Below are positions 1 through 8,728 of a DNA stretch of 64,000 bases, piece by piece. Numbering within the stretch: position 1 is the first letter of the stretch; each line of letters opens with the position of its first letter. The translations under genes were made by a program, and so were the position numbers. Below the pieces are notes generated by a model that saw only the letters and a program-made list of their open reading frames with translations, was not told the DNA's origin and searched no databases. This DNA is from Pseudonocardia hydrocarbonoxydans (lineage in GTDB: Bacteria > Actinomycetota > Actinomycetes > Mycobacteriales > Pseudonocardiaceae), in contig NZ_BJNG01000039.1 of assembly GCF_006539565.1 (NCBI RefSeq), positions 1 through 64,000 of the forward strand, written 5' to 3'.

Positions 1-1
1 C

Positions 2-1294
2 CTGCGCAACACCGGCAAGTTCACGATGGGCGACGTCCTGGCGTTCCGGATGCGGCAGCGGCCCGTCCGCGCCGCGGCCGCCACGTCGACGCTGGTGGTG
101 TCGTTCTTCTACCTGCTCGCGCAGATGGCCGGGGCGGGCGGGCTGATCGCGCTGCTGCTGCAGATCCCCAACACCGACCGCGTCGGGCAGAGCGTCGTGA
201 TCGCTGTCGTCGGCCTGCTGATGATCGTCTACGTCCTGGTGGGCGGCATGAAGGGCACCACCTACGTGCAGATCATCAAGGCGGGGCTGCTGATCGTCGG
301 CGCCGCGGTGATGACGGCGTGGGTGCTCGGCATCGTCGGGTTCAACCTGTCTGACCTGCTCGGCCGGGCCGTCGCCAACAGCCCCGGGCGCGGCGAGGCC
401 CTGCTGACGCCCGGCCTGCAGTACACGAACCCGGTCGACTTCATCTCCCTGGGCCTCGCGCTCGTGCTCGGCACCGCGGGCCTGCCGCACATCCTCATGC
501 GCTTCTACACCGTGCCGACGGCCGTGGAGGCCCGCCGTTCGGTGGTCTGGGCGATCTGGCTGATCGGCGTGTTCTACCTGTTCACGCTCGTGCTGGGCTA
601 CGGTGCCGCGGCGCTGGTGGGGCCGGAGGCCATCGCGGCCGCCCCCGGCGGGGGGAACTCCGCGGCGCCGCTGCTGGCCTACCAGCTCGGCGGGGAGATC
701 CTGCTCGGCATCATCTCCGCGGTCGCGTTCGCCACGATCCTCGCGGTCGTCGCCGGCCTGACGATCACGGCGTCGGCGTCGTTCGCGCACGACGTCTACG
801 CGAACGTGATCGAGCGGGGCGAGGCGTCGCCCGACTCCGAGGTGCGCGTCGCCCGGATCACGGCGCTGGTCGTCGGGGTCGTCGCGATCGCGGGCGGGAT
901 CCTGGTCAACGGCATCAACATCGCGTTCCTGGTGGCCCTGGCGTTCGCCGTCGCCGCGTCGGCCAACCTGCCCACGATCCTGTACTCGCTGTTCTGGAAG
1001 CGGTTCAACACGATGGGCGCGCTGTTCAGCATCTACGGCGGCCTGGTCAGCTGCGTGCTGCTGATCGTCTTCTCGCCGGTGGTGTCGGGGCCGCGCAGCG
1101 TGATCCTGCCGAACGGCGGGTTCGCGTTCTTCCCGCTGGAGAACCCGGGCATCGTGTCGATCCCGCTGTCGTTCCTGCTCGGGATCGTCGGCACCTACGT
1201 CGGCGGGTCGCGCGACTTCGACCACGCCCGGTACGCCGAGATGGAGGTCCGGTCCCTCACCGGCGCCGGCTCGGAGAAGGCCCTGCTGCGCTGA
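2..1294 (+). CDS. Acetate-type sodium/solute symporter, 5' partial
   Basis: This is the C-terminal part of an integral membrane transporter of the sodium:solute symporter family, ActP/MctC-like branch, which imports acetate and related monocarboxylates. The reading frame is open back to the first bases of the window: residues before the first ATG at 26 (LRNTGKFTMG) match the same stretch of the complete paralogue at 3834-5510, so the true start lies upstream. About ten hydrophobic segments are visible, and conserved stretches such as GGMKGTTYVQI and LPHILMRFYTVP are nearly identical in both copies. The gene ends in TGA at 1292-1294. Substrate is inferred from family resemblance only. Confidence 0.88.
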   Translation: MRNTGKFTMGDVLAFRMRQRPVRAAAATSTLVVSFFYLLAQMAGAGGLIALLLQIPNTDRVGQSVVIAVVGLLMIVYVLVGGMKGTTYVQIIKAGLLIVGAAVMTAWVLGIVGFNLSDLLGRAVANSPGRGEALLTPGLQYTNPVDFISLGLALVLGTAGLPHILMRFYTVPTAVEARRSVVWAIWLIGVFYLFTLVLGYGAAALVGPEAIAAAPGGGNSAAPLLAYQLGGEILLGIISAVAFATILAVVAGLTITASASFAHDVYANVIERGEASPDSEVRVARITALVVGVVAIAGGILVNGINIAFLVALAFAVAASANLPTILYSLFWKRFNTMGALFSIYGGLVSCVLLIVFSPVVSGPRSVILPNGGFAFFPLENPGIVSIPLSFLLGIVGTYVGGSRDFDHARYAEMEVRSLTGAGSEKALLR

Positions 1295-1337
1295 TCCTCA
1301 CCGGGTCCTGACCGCCGGGCGTGGGAGGATCCGCGCC

Positions 1338-1661
1338 ATGACCGTTCCTTCCGTGCCGGTGGCCCAGGTGCCCGCCGACGCCGCGATGCTCGACGTCCGC
1401 GAGCCCGACGAGTGGAACGCGGGCCACGCACCCGGCGCGCGGCACCTCCCGATGTCCCAGCTCACCGCCCGCCTGTCCGAGGTGCCCGCCGACGACCCGC
1501 TCTACGTCGTCTGCCGCTCCGGTGGCCGGTCGGCGCAGGTCGTGCAGTACCTCGCCGCGCAGGGTCACCCGGCCGTCAACGTCGAGGGCGGGATGCAGGT
1601 CTGGGCCGCGCAGGGCCGCCCGGTCGTCGCCGAGGGCGGCGCCACCCCGGCGATCGTCTGA
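1338..1661 (+). CDS. Single-domain rhodanese-like protein
   Basis: A 107-residue cytosolic rhodanese-fold protein. LDVREPDEWNAGHAPGARH (from residue 18) is the typical CH2A-like start of the domain, and CRSGGRS supplies the active-site loop with Cys59 as the presumed persulfide carrier. Such small rhodaneses move sulfane sulfur or act in thiosulfate or cyanide metabolism; the partner is unknown here. The six-residue loop favours a sulfurtransferase over a Cdc25-type phosphatase. It starts at ATG 1338 and is followed after 8 nt by the DUF4328 gene. Confidence 0.9.
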   Translation: MTVPSVPVAQVPADAAMLDVREPDEWNAGHAPGARHLPMSQLTARLSEVPADDPLYVVCRSGGRSAQVVQYLAAQGHPAVNVEGGMQVWAAQGRPVVAEGGATPAIV

Positions 1662-1669
1662 CCCCTCCC

Positions 1670-2578
1670 GTGCCCCCCGGAACGCAGACCTGCCCCCGGT
1701 GCCGTCGCACGTCGTCGCCGGAGGCCGGTCCGTTCTGCCCCTACTGCGGCCGGTACCTGGCCGCGCTGGAGTGGGTGGCGCACCCGCCCGCGCCGGACGA
1801 GCCGCCCGCCGTGCCCGCCCCGCGCCGGCCCTACACCGGGCCCCCGCGCTACCGGCTGCGCCCGACCGGCGGCTACCCGGCCCTGCCCTGGGTGCGTACG
1901 TCCGGGCCGGACGCGCCCGGCCCCCTGCACGCCGCCCGCTCCGTCGCGGGCACCGTCGTGCCGCTGCTGTGGGCGACGGCGGCGGTCGCGCTGGTCGCGG
2001 CCGGGTCGGAGGCCTGGCGCTACGGCCTGCTCCTCGCCAGCCGCTCCGACGCGCTGAGCGCCCAGGTCGTCGCGGCCTCCGACGCGCTGGTGATCTCCGC
2101 GGGCACGATCGCGCCGATCCTGACGGTGTTCGCCGGGGCGCTCGTCGTGCTGTGGTCGGTGCGGGCGGCGGCGGCCGCCGCCCACGGCGCGGGCGTCGTG
2201 GCGTCCCGGCGCCCCCGTGACGTCGTGCTCGGCTGGGTGGTGCCCGGGGTGAACCTCGCCGTCCCCGGCTCGGTGCTGGCCGAGATCGAGCACACCGCGC
2301 TCGGCCGGCCCGCGGGTGAGCGGCCGCGGCCGTCGCGCCTGCTGCTGGTGTGGTGGGCCCTGTGGGCGGCCGGGATCGTCCTGTCGGCCGTGGTGCTGCT
2401 GTGGGGCCTGCGCACCGGCGTCCAGGCCCGGGCCGACGGCGTCGTCCTGCACGGGGTGCTCGACCTGCTCGCCGCGGTCGTCGCGGGCGTCACCGCGGTG
2501 CTGGTCACCCACCTCACCCGCCTGCTCGCCCCCGCGCGGGCCGACCGTCGCGAGCTGCTGGTCGCCGTCAGGTCGTGA
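1670..2578 (+). CDS. Zinc-ribbon, DUF4328-type membrane protein
   Basis: I place the start at GTG 1670, just after the rhodanese stop, giving 302 residues; an open frame continues upstream only as a shadow inside the rhodanese gene. The N-terminus has a zinc ribbon (CPRCRR then CPYCGRY), followed by a proline-rich linker and about four hydrophobic segments. The stretch GWVVPGVNLAVPG followed by a conserved W-rich helix is typical of DUF4328 membrane proteins of actinobacteria. Function is unknown. The 3' end overlaps the convergent P450 gene by 11 bp, stop codon over stop codon. Confidence 0.72.
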   Translation: MPPGTQTCPRCRRTSSPEAGPFCPYCGRYLAALEWVAHPPAPDEPPAVPAPRRPYTGPPRYRLRPTGGYPALPWVRTSGPDAPGPLHAARSVAGTVVPLLWATAAVALVAAGSEAWRYGLLLASRSDALSAQVVAASDALVISAGTIAPILTVFAGALVVLWSVRAAAAAAHGAGVVASRRPRDVVLGWVVPGVNLAVPGSVLAEIEHTALGRPAGERPRPSRLLLVWWALWAAGIVLSAVVLLWGLRTGVQARADGVVLHGVLDLLAAVVAGVTAVLVTHLTRLLAPARADRRELLVAVRS

Positions 2579-3734
2579 CGGGCAGGGTCCGCAGGCCGCG
2601 CATCACGAAGCTCGGGCGCCGCTGCGGTTCCGCGGCCAGGGTCAGGCCCCGCATCCGGGTGCGCAGGGCGTCGAGCGCGGCGGCCACCTCGAGGCGGGCC
2701 AGCGGGGCGCCCAGGCAGTAGTGCACGCCGAGCCCGAACCCCAGGTGCGGGTTGTGGATGCGGGTGACGTCGAGCTCGTCGGGCCGCTCGAACACCTGGG
2801 GGTCGCGGGCGGCCGCGCCGAGCAGGGCCGCGATGCGGGTGCCGGCGGGCACCGGGTGCCCCGCCACCACCGTGTCGACCACGGCCGTGCGCTCGAACAG
2901 CTGCAGCGGCGGGTCGTAGCGGATCAGCTCCTCGACGGCGGGCGCGAGCGGTGCCGTGGCCAGCACCGACCACTGGACGGGGTGACGCAGCAGGGCCAGC
3001 ACCCCGTTGCCGATGACGTTGACGGTGGCCTCGTGCCCGGCCATCAGCAGCAGCGCCGCGGTGCCGACGAGCTCGTCGGAGTCGACCCCGGCGGCGACGA
3101 GGTCGCTCACCAGGTCCTCGCCCGGGTGCCGCCTGCGGTGCTCGGCGAGGCCGCGCAGCGCGTCGACGAACTCCGCCGACGCCCGCTCGGCGGCGGCGCG
3201 GCGCCCGTCGTCGACGCCCGGCTCGTACATCGCGACGATCGTGTTCGACCAGCCGCGCAGGGCCTCCCGCTCCGGCCCCGCGACGCCGAGCAGCTCGGCG
3301 ATGACCTCCACCGGCAGCGTGGCGGCGAGCCCGGCGATCAGGTCGGCGCGGCCGTCGGCGGCGACGCCGGCCGCCAGGTCGTCGACGAGACGGCCCGCGA
3401 GGCCGCGGACCCACGGCTCCAGCCGGGCGGTGTGCCCGCGGTTGAACGCCCCCGCGACGAGGCCGCGCAGCCGGTGGTGCGGCTCGCCCTCGCGTTCGAG
3501 CAGCGAGTTGCGGTGCAGCAGGTTGAACGCGCCGAACTCGGCGGCGGGCTCGGCGTCGGCCCAGATGCGGCCCAGGTCACGGCCCCGCAGCAGCGCCGAG
3601 CAGGCCGCGTGCGACACCGCGACGGGCGTGCCCAGCAGGGGGTGGTCGTGCACCGGGGCGAGCGCGCGCAGCAGCGCGAACGCGGGGTAGGGATCGGCGA
3701 GGAACGCGCCGTCCGCGGGATCGAACAGGGACAA
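2568..3734 (-). CDS. Cytochrome P450
   Basis: A 388-residue soluble bacterial P450 monooxygenase. All signature elements are present: the I-helix AGHEATVN (residues 232-239), the ExxR pair E269/R272, HRLR (87-90), and the heme-binding loop FGLGVHYCLG with the axial thiolate Cys340. In the I-helix the usual acid-threonine pair is Glu235-Ala-Thr237. Length is normal for class I bacterial P450s that need separate ferredoxin and reductase; neither is encoded nearby. The substrate cannot be told from sequence. It diverges from the symporter at 3834 and sits between the two symporter paralogues. Confidence 0.93.
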   Translation of the reverse strand: MSLFDPADGAFLADPYPAFALLRALAPVHDHPLLGTPVAVSHAACSALLRGRDLGRIWADAEPAAEFGAFNLLHRNSLLEREGEPHHRLRGLVAGAFNRGHTARLEPWVRGLAGRLVDDLAAGVAADGRADLIAGLAATLPVEVIAELLGVAGPEREALRGWSNTIVAMYEPGVDDGRRAAAERASAEFVDALRGLAEHRRRHPGEDLVSDLVAAGVDSDELVGTAALLLMAGHEATVNVIGNGVLALLRHPVQWSVLATAPLAPAVEELIRYDPPLQLFERTAVVDTVVAGHPVPAGTRIAALLGAAARDPQVFERPDELDVTRIHNPHLGFGLGVHYCLGAPLARLEVAAALDALRTRMRGLTLAAEPQRRPSFVMRGLRTLPVTT

Positions 3735-3833
3735 CCGACACCTCTCAACGTGACCGACCGGTTACCTGACGCATCCGGCGTCGTTGGACCTGTCACGGGC
3801 CGTGCCCGCATTCTGCCCCGGAAGGACGACGAC

Positions 3834-5510
3834 GTGCTCCTCGCGCAACAGGCCACGGTGGGAAACCCCGTCGTGAACGTGACGATCTTCGGCGCATTCG
3901 TGCTGCTGACCCTGGTGGTGGTGTTCCGTGCCGGCCGCGGCAACCGGACCGCGGCCCACTACTACACCGGCGGCAGCAACTTCACGGGTGCGCAGAACGG
4001 CGTCGCGCTGGCCGGGGACTACCTCTCCGCCGCGGCGTTCCTCGGCATCGCGGGCGCCGTCGCCGTCTTCGGCTACGACGGCCTGCTGTTCGCCATCGGC
4101 TCGTTCGTCGGCTGGCTGGTGGCGCTGCTGCTGGTCGCGGAGTGGCTGCGCAACACCGGCCGCTACACGATGGGCGACGTCCTGAGCTTCCGGCTGCGGC
4201 AGCGCCCGGTGCGCAGCGCGGCGGCCACCTCGACGCTGCTGGTGTCGGTGCTCTACCTCGTCGCGCAGGTGGCGGGCGCGGGCGGTCTGATCGCCCTGCT
4301 GCTGGGCATCCCCAACTCGAACCGGTTCGCGCAGAGCGTCGTGATCGCCGTCGTCGGGGCCCTGATGATCGTCTACGTGTTGGTGGGCGGCATGAAGGGG
4401 ACCACGTGGGTGCAGATCGTCAAGGCGAACCTGCTCATCGTCACCGGGCTGGTGCTGGCCGCCTGGCTGCTCGGGCGCTACGGCTTCAACTTCTCGAACC
4501 TGCTGGGCTCCGCCGTGGACAACAGCCCCGAGGCGGGTGAGGCGCTGCTCGCGCCCGGCCTGCAGTACGGGCGCACGGAGCTGTCGAAGATCGACTTCAT
4601 CTCGCTGTCGCTGGCCGCGGTGCTCGGCCCGGCGAGCCTGCCGCACATCCTCATGCGCTTCTACACCGTGCCGAACGCCAAGGAGGCCCGCCGCTCGGTG
4701 GTCTGGGCGATCTGGCTGATCGGCGGCTTCTTCCTCTGCATCCTGGTCATCGGCTACGGCGCGACCGCGCTGGTCGGGGCCGACACCATCGCCGCGTCGC
4801 CGGGGGCGTCGAACTCCGCGGCCCCGCTGCTCGCCTTCCGCCTCGGCGGGGAGCTGCTGCTCGGCATCGTCGCCGCGGTGGCGTTCGCGACGATCCTGGC
4901 CGTCGTCGCCGGGCTGACGATCGCGGCCTCGGCCTCGTTCGCCCACGACGTCTACGCCAACGTCATCCGCAAGGGCAAGGTCGACTCCGCCGAGGAGATC
5001 CGCGTCGCGCGGCGCACGGCGCTCGTCGTCGGGCTGCTGGCGATCGGCGGCGGGATCCTGGCCAACGGGCAGAACGTGGCCGTGCTCGTCGCCCTCGCGT
5101 TCGCGGTGGCCGCGTCGGCGAACATGGCCTCGCTGGTGTACTCGCTGTTCTGGAAGCGGTTCAACACCACCGGCGCGCTCTACAGCATGTACGGCGGCAT
5201 GGGCGCGGCCGTGTTCCTGGTGATCGTCTCGCCCGCGGTGTCGGGGCAGCCCACCTCGATGATCCCCGGCGTCGACTTCGCGCTGTTCCCGCTGGCCAAC
5301 CCGGGCATCGTGTCGATCCCGCTGTCGTTCCTGCTCGGCATCGTCGGCACGTTCATCGGGCCGCGCGACGACGACGCGGACCGACGCTTCGCCGAGATGG
5401 AGGTCCGGTCGCTGACCGGGGCCGGTGCGGCCGGCCGGCCGGCCGTCGCGGCGCGGCCGAAGCAGGACTCGTTCGCACCCCGCCCGAATCCGGCGCCGCG
5501 GCCCCGCTAG
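3834..5510 (+). CDS. Acetate-type sodium/solute symporter, complete
   Basis: A 558-residue multi-spanning transporter of the sodium:solute symporter family, ActP/MctC type, predicted to import acetate or similar monocarboxylates. I chose GTG 3834 because a purine-rich ribosome site (ggaagga) lies about 8 nt upstream and the first membrane helix follows directly; the frame is open far upstream but that part overlaps the P450 gene. It carries the same blocks as the truncated copy at the window start (GGMKGTTWVQI, LPHILMRFYTVPN, SLFWKRFNTTGA). The C-terminal tail is positively charged and proline-rich. Divergent from the P450 with about 100 bp between. Confidence 0.9.
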   Translation: MLLAQQATVGNPVVNVTIFGAFVLLTLVVVFRAGRGNRTAAHYYTGGSNFTGAQNGVALAGDYLSAAAFLGIAGAVAVFGYDGLLFAIGSFVGWLVALLLVAEWLRNTGRYTMGDVLSFRLRQRPVRSAAATSTLLVSVLYLVAQVAGAGGLIALLLGIPNSNRFAQSVVIAVVGALMIVYVLVGGMKGTTWVQIVKANLLIVTGLVLAAWLLGRYGFNFSNLLGSAVDNSPEAGEALLAPGLQYGRTELSKIDFISLSLAAVLGPASLPHILMRFYTVPNAKEARRSVVWAIWLIGGFFLCILVIGYGATALVGADTIAASPGASNSAAPLLAFRLGGELLLGIVAAVAFATILAVVAGLTIAASASFAHDVYANVIRKGKVDSAEEIRVARRTALVVGLLAIGGGILANGQNVAVLVALAFAVAASANMASLVYSLFWKRFNTTGALYSMYGGMGAAVFLVIVSPAVSGQPTSMIPGVDFALFPLANPGIVSIPLSFLLGIVGTFIGPRDDDADRRFAEMEVRSLTGAGAAGRPAVAARPKQDSFAPRPNPAPRPR

Positions 5511-5523
5511 CGTTTCCCGAACC

Positions 5524-6453
5524 ATGGCGAAGAAGACACGTGTTGCGGCCCCGGCGGGCGAGAACCCGCGCCGCCCCTGCCCCTGCGGCTCCGGCAAGCG
5601 CTACAAGGCCTGTCACGGCGCGGGTGACGACGTCATCGTCACCCGGCCGTTCGCGGGCCTGGCGGTGGAGTGCGATCTCGTCGCGCTCCGCGAGTTCCTG
5701 CCCTCGGCCACCGCGCCGCTGCCCCTGCGGACCCCGGCCGAGCGCTCGGTGACGATCGCGTCGGTGCTGCCGGGGGCGTCGGCCGCGCTGGTCCGCCCGG
5801 GCGGCGAGGTCCTGCTGGGCATGCAGGTCCAGACCCGCTCCGGCGACCTGTCGGCCGACCTGGCCCGCGCCCTGGAGTGGGGCCTCGCGGCCGAGCCCGG
5901 CACGGCGCTGCCCGTCGTCGGCCCCGGCCTCACCGGCACCGACCGGCTGCAGGACCTCATCGACGTCGACGCCCCCCTCGAGCTCACCGTGCACTCCGAC
6001 TTCGCCTGGTGGGTGGCCCCCGAGGACGGGACCGAGCCGAGCGCCGAGGTGCTCGCCACCGTCGAGCGGGCCAACGCCGTCATCATGCCGACGGAGGCGG
6101 TCGAGGGCGACGGCGTGCGCGCCGCCTACTGGGTCGACACCGGCACGAAGGCGCACCTGCGCTGGGTGCGTCCCGAGCCGGAGGAGCAGATCGTCGCCGC
6201 GCTCGCCCGCCTGCAGGCGCGCGGTGAGCTGGGCCTGGGTGAGGGCACCCGGTACGCGGGCTCGTTCCGGGCCCACGGCCTGCTGGTGCCGGTGTGGGAC
6301 CTCGACCGGGAGCTGCACCCCTCGGAGTGGTCCAAGCCCGTCACCGACTTCGCCGCGGGCCTGGCGGCGGCGCTGGCCGACACCACGCCGCTCACCTCCG
6401 AGGAGCGTCGCGCCCGTGACGCCCTCGCGGGCAAGCAGGTCACGCTGCGTTAG
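5524..6453 (+). CDS. DUF5926 family protein with N-terminal SEC-C motif
   Basis: A 309-residue cytosolic protein starting at ATG 5524. Residues about 18-29 (RPCPCGSGKRYKACHG) form a SEC-C zinc-binding motif of the CxC-x8-CH type, also found at the C-terminus of SecA. The rest matches the actinobacterial DUF5926 family, whose role is unknown and which is often mis-annotated as a SecA-like translocase. There is no ATPase domain, so it is not SecA. A TAGCGT hexamer lies 10 nt before the ATG and could be the -10 element. Confidence 0.82.
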   Translation: MAKKTRVAAPAGENPRRPCPCGSGKRYKACHGAGDDVIVTRPFAGLAVECDLVALREFLPSATAPLPLRTPAERSVTIASVLPGASAALVRPGGEVLLGMQVQTRSGDLSADLARALEWGLAAEPGTALPVVGPGLTGTDRLQDLIDVDAPLELTVHSDFAWWVAPEDGTEPSAEVLATVERANAVIMPTEAVEGDGVRAAYWVDTGTKAHLRWVRPEPEEQIVAALARLQARGELGLGEGTRYAGSFRAHGLLVPVWDLDRELHPSEWSKPVTDFAAGLAAALADTTPLTSEERRARDALAGKQVTLR

Positions 6454-6522
6454 CAGCTGGGGCGGCGGACGTCACGCCGGTCCGCGGCGGCAGGTGTTAC
6501 CGGCGGGTCATATGCTCCGCGC

Positions 6523-7437
6523 ATGGGACTTCTGGATGGCAAGGTCGTCATCGTCACCGGTGCCGGCCGCGGGATCGGTCGCGCCGAGGCGCTGGAGTGC
6601 GCAGCGCAGGGTGCCGCGGTCGTCGTCGCCGAGTTCGACCCGAGCACGGGTGAGTCGGTGGCGAAGGAGATCGTCGCCGCCGGCGGGCGGGCGGTGGCCG
6701 CGAGCGGTGACGTCGCCGACGCCGCGGTCGCGGACTCGCTCGTCGCCACCGCGGTCGCGGAGTTCGGCCGCCTCGACGGCCTGGTCAACAACGCCGGGAT
6801 CCTGCGGGACAAGACGCTGGCCAAGCTGTCGGAGGACGACTGGGACGCGGTGATCCGCGTGCACCTGCGCGGCCACTTCCTGCCGACGCGCGCCGCGGTG
6901 CGGCACTGGAAGGAGGCGGGGCAGCCCGGCCACGTCGTCCACACGGCGTCGACGTCGGGGATCCTCGGCAACTTCGGCCAGAGCAACTACGGCGCGGCCA
7001 AGGCCGGCATCGCCGCGTTCTCCACGATCGTCGCCATGGAGGGCGCGCGCGGCGGCATCACGTCGAACGCGATCGCCCCCACCGCGCTCACGGCCATGAC
7101 GCTCGACCTCATGCCCCAGGAGTTCCGCGACGACCGCGACGCCGCCATCGCCCGCGGCGAGTTCGACTTCTTCGCCCCGGAGAACGTCGCCCCGCTCGTC
7201 GCGTTCCTCTGCTCCGACGCCTCCGCGCACATCAGCGGCAAGGTGTTCGGGGTGCAGGGCGACAGCATCGAGATCTTCCAGCCGTTCACCAGCGTCGCGG
7301 AGGTCAAGAACGACGGGAAGCGCTGGGACCCCGAGGACATCGGCGGCCGCATCGACGACCTGTGGACCGCCAGCGGCATCCAGCCGGGCCCGGAGAACAT
7401 GATGGCCCGCATGCGCTACCAGATCCTGGCGCTCTGA
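6523..7437 (+). CDS. Short-chain dehydrogenase/reductase
   Basis: A 304-residue SDR with the cofactor motif TGAGRGIG (residues 12-19), NNAG (89-92) and a catalytic set of Ser in TASTSG (141-146), Tyr156 and Lys160. The C-terminal extension of about 50 residues is typical of SDRs related to the dehydrogenase part of multifunctional enzyme type 2 or FabG-like 3-hydroxyacyl reductases; the substrate is probably a hydroxyacyl-CoA or similar, by inference. A TATGCT hexamer at 6511-6516 ends 6 nt before the ATG, with no good Shine-Dalgarno, suggesting a leaderless mRNA. A long hairpin follows the stop. Confidence 0.88.
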   Translation: MGLLDGKVVIVTGAGRGIGRAEALECAAQGAAVVVAEFDPSTGESVAKEIVAAGGRAVAASGDVADAAVADSLVATAVAEFGRLDGLVNNAGILRDKTLAKLSEDDWDAVIRVHLRGHFLPTRAAVRHWKEAGQPGHVVHTASTSGILGNFGQSNYGAAKAGIAAFSTIVAMEGARGGITSNAIAPTALTAMTLDLMPQEFRDDRDAAIARGEFDFFAPENVAPLVAFLCSDASAHISGKVFGVQGDSIEIFQPFTSVAEVKNDGKRWDPEDIGGRIDDLWTASGIQPGPENMMARMRYQILAL

Positions 7438-7447
7438 CCCCCCGCTC

Positions 7448-7508
7448 GAATTGCAGGAAGGCCACCTTCACGCAGCTAGATTGCGTGAAGGTGGCCTTCC
7501 TGCAATTC
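7448..7508. terminator. Perfect 27-bp inverted repeat between convergent genes
   Basis: Bases 7448-7474 and 7482-7508 are exact reverse complements (27 of 27), separated by the 7-nt loop gctagat. The repeat fills the gap between the convergent SDR and CPBP genes, so it can act as a bidirectional terminator. There is no clear U-tract on either side. The arm is unusually long and AT-richer than its surroundings, so it may be one copy of a dispersed repeat family. Confidence 0.8.
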
Positions 7509-7519
7509 AGGGGGCGGGG

Positions 7520-8290
7520 TCAGGGGAGCCAGCCCACCCGGCCGGCCAGCAGGGCGTAGCCGGCGAAGGCGACCACGTCGATCAGGGCGTGGGCGCCGAC
7601 CAGCATCCACAGCCGGTTGGTCCGCTGCCACACCCGCCCGAACACCAGCCCCATCACCACGTTGCCGACGAACCCGCCGAGCCCCTGGTAGAGGTGGTAG
7701 GCCCCGCGCAGCAGTGCCTGGACCAGCAGTGCGCCGTTCTCCGACCAGCCGAGCTGGCGCAGCCGGGTGATCAGGTAGGCCACCATGACGATCTCCTCGG
7801 CCCAGCTGTTCGCCAGGGCGGAGAGGATCAGGACGGGGAGCTGCCACCAGCTCTGGTCGAGCGTCGACGGCGCGATCGTCAGGCTGACGCCGAGCGCGCG
7901 CGCCGTGAGGTAGAGCCCGAGCCCGGGGACGCCGATCAGCGCGGCGAGACCGGCGGCGCCCAGGGCGTCGCGGCCGGGGCGGCGGGCGTCCAGGCCGACG
8001 GCGCGCAGCGCGATCCCGCCCCGGACCAGCAGGTACGCCCCCAACGCCCCCCAGCCGACGAGCTGCAGCACGCGCACCAGCTGCAGCGCGAGGTCGACGA
8101 GGTCGGCCTGCGCGGCGGGGGCGTTGAGGGCCACCTGCTGCTCGCTGAGCGGGACGGTCTGCAGCAGCGAGTCGACCAGGCTCAGCGCGCTGCGCAGCGC
8201 CGAGAGCCCGAGCGTGACGGTGAGCACCACCAGCACCTCGGTGCCCAGCGTGCGGCGGGTACGCGGGTCGGTCACCAGGGGTGTGCGCAC
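7520..8290 (-). CDS. CPBP family intramembrane metalloprotease
   Basis: A 256-residue polytopic protein with the CPBP/Abi signature: the di-acidic motif E165-E166 with R176, then His199 in RGAYHLYQG, and H234/D238 in HALIDV. These residues line the presumed active site in this Rce1-related family. Some members process prenylated proteins or bacteriocins; no substrate can be assigned. About eight hydrophobic stretches fit the family topology. GTG start at 8290, divergent from the gene at 8325 with about 34 bp between the two starts. Confidence 0.86.
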   Translation of the reverse strand: MRTPLVTDPRTRRTLGTEVLVVLTVTLGLSALRSALSLVDSLLQTVPLSEQQVALNAPAAQADLVDLALQLVRVLQLVGWGALGAYLLVRGGIALRAVGLDARRPGRDALGAAGLAALIGVPGLGLYLTARALGVSLTIAPSTLDQSWWQLPVLILSALANSWAEEIVMVAYLITRLRQLGWSENGALLVQALLRGAYHLYQGLGGFVGNVVMGLVFGRVWQRTNRLWMLVGAHALIDVVAFAGYALLAGRVGWLP

Positions 8291-8311
8291 GTCGCGACGC
8301 TACCAACGGCG

Positions 8312-8317
8312 TAGTCT
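8312..8317 (+). promoter_or_regulatory. -10 element, leaderless-type promoter
   Basis: TAGTCT ends 7 nt before GTG 8325, with no Shine-Dalgarno in between, so the transcript probably begins at or next to the start codon. Confidence 0.5.
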
Positions 8318-8324
8318 GGCGGGC

Positions 8325-8720
8325 GTGTTGCGGCTGGCCCTGTCCCCTCGCTGGATGATGTGGCACCTGCTCACGCTCGGCGCGATGGCCACCTGCGGCT
8401 GGCTCGCGGTGTGGCAGTGGCAGCGGGCCGGGTCGGCGTTGGGCAGCGCCCTCAACGTCGGCTACGGCGTGCAGTGGCCGGTGTTCGCGGTGTTCTTCGG
8501 GGTCATGTGGTGGCGGCTGCTGCGCATGGAGGCGCAGTCGGCCGTCGAGGAGCCGGCCCCCGCCGAGCCCGCCCCGGTCCCGGTCGAGGCCCCGCCTGCC
8601 GACAGCCCGTTCACCGCCCGCCCCCGCGTCGCGGTCCCCGAGCTCGACGACGCCGAGAACCCCCGGCTCGTCGCCTACAACCAGATGCTCCGGCAGCTCG
8701 CCGAGCGCGACCCCCGATAG
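8325..8720 (+). CDS. Small two-helix membrane protein
   Basis: A 131-residue protein beginning with GTG 8325, placed by a -10-like TAGTCT 7 nt upstream. It has two hydrophobic helices (about residues 12-30 and 47-63) followed by a charged, proline/alanine-rich cytoplasmic tail ending in a short predicted helix (NQMLRQLAERD). It precedes a DUF3817 gene, a pairing like Rv1343c (LprD)-Rv1342c in mycobacteria, so it may be the counterpart of LprD; no lipobox is visible here. Function unknown. Confidence 0.6.
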   Translation: MLRLALSPRWMMWHLLTLGAMATCGWLAVWQWQRAGSALGSALNVGYGVQWPVFAVFFGVMWWRLLRMEAQSAVEEPAPAEPAPVPVEAPPADSPFTARPRVAVPELDDAENPRLVAYNQMLRQLAERDPR

Positions 8721-8728
8721 GACGGCCC

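Noticed and set aside
2316..3833. N-terminal extension of the second symporter by about 500 residues
   Set aside because: This part lies opposite the P450 gene and has shadow composition; GTG 3834 has a ribosome site and fits family length.
3762..5597. 611-residue open frame opposite the second symporter
   Set aside because: High-GC shadow: low-complexity R/G/H/Q-rich composition, no domain, and entirely covered by a well-conserved gene.
5524..6453. SecA-type translocase
   Set aside because: Only the small SEC-C zinc motif is shared; no ATPase motifs.
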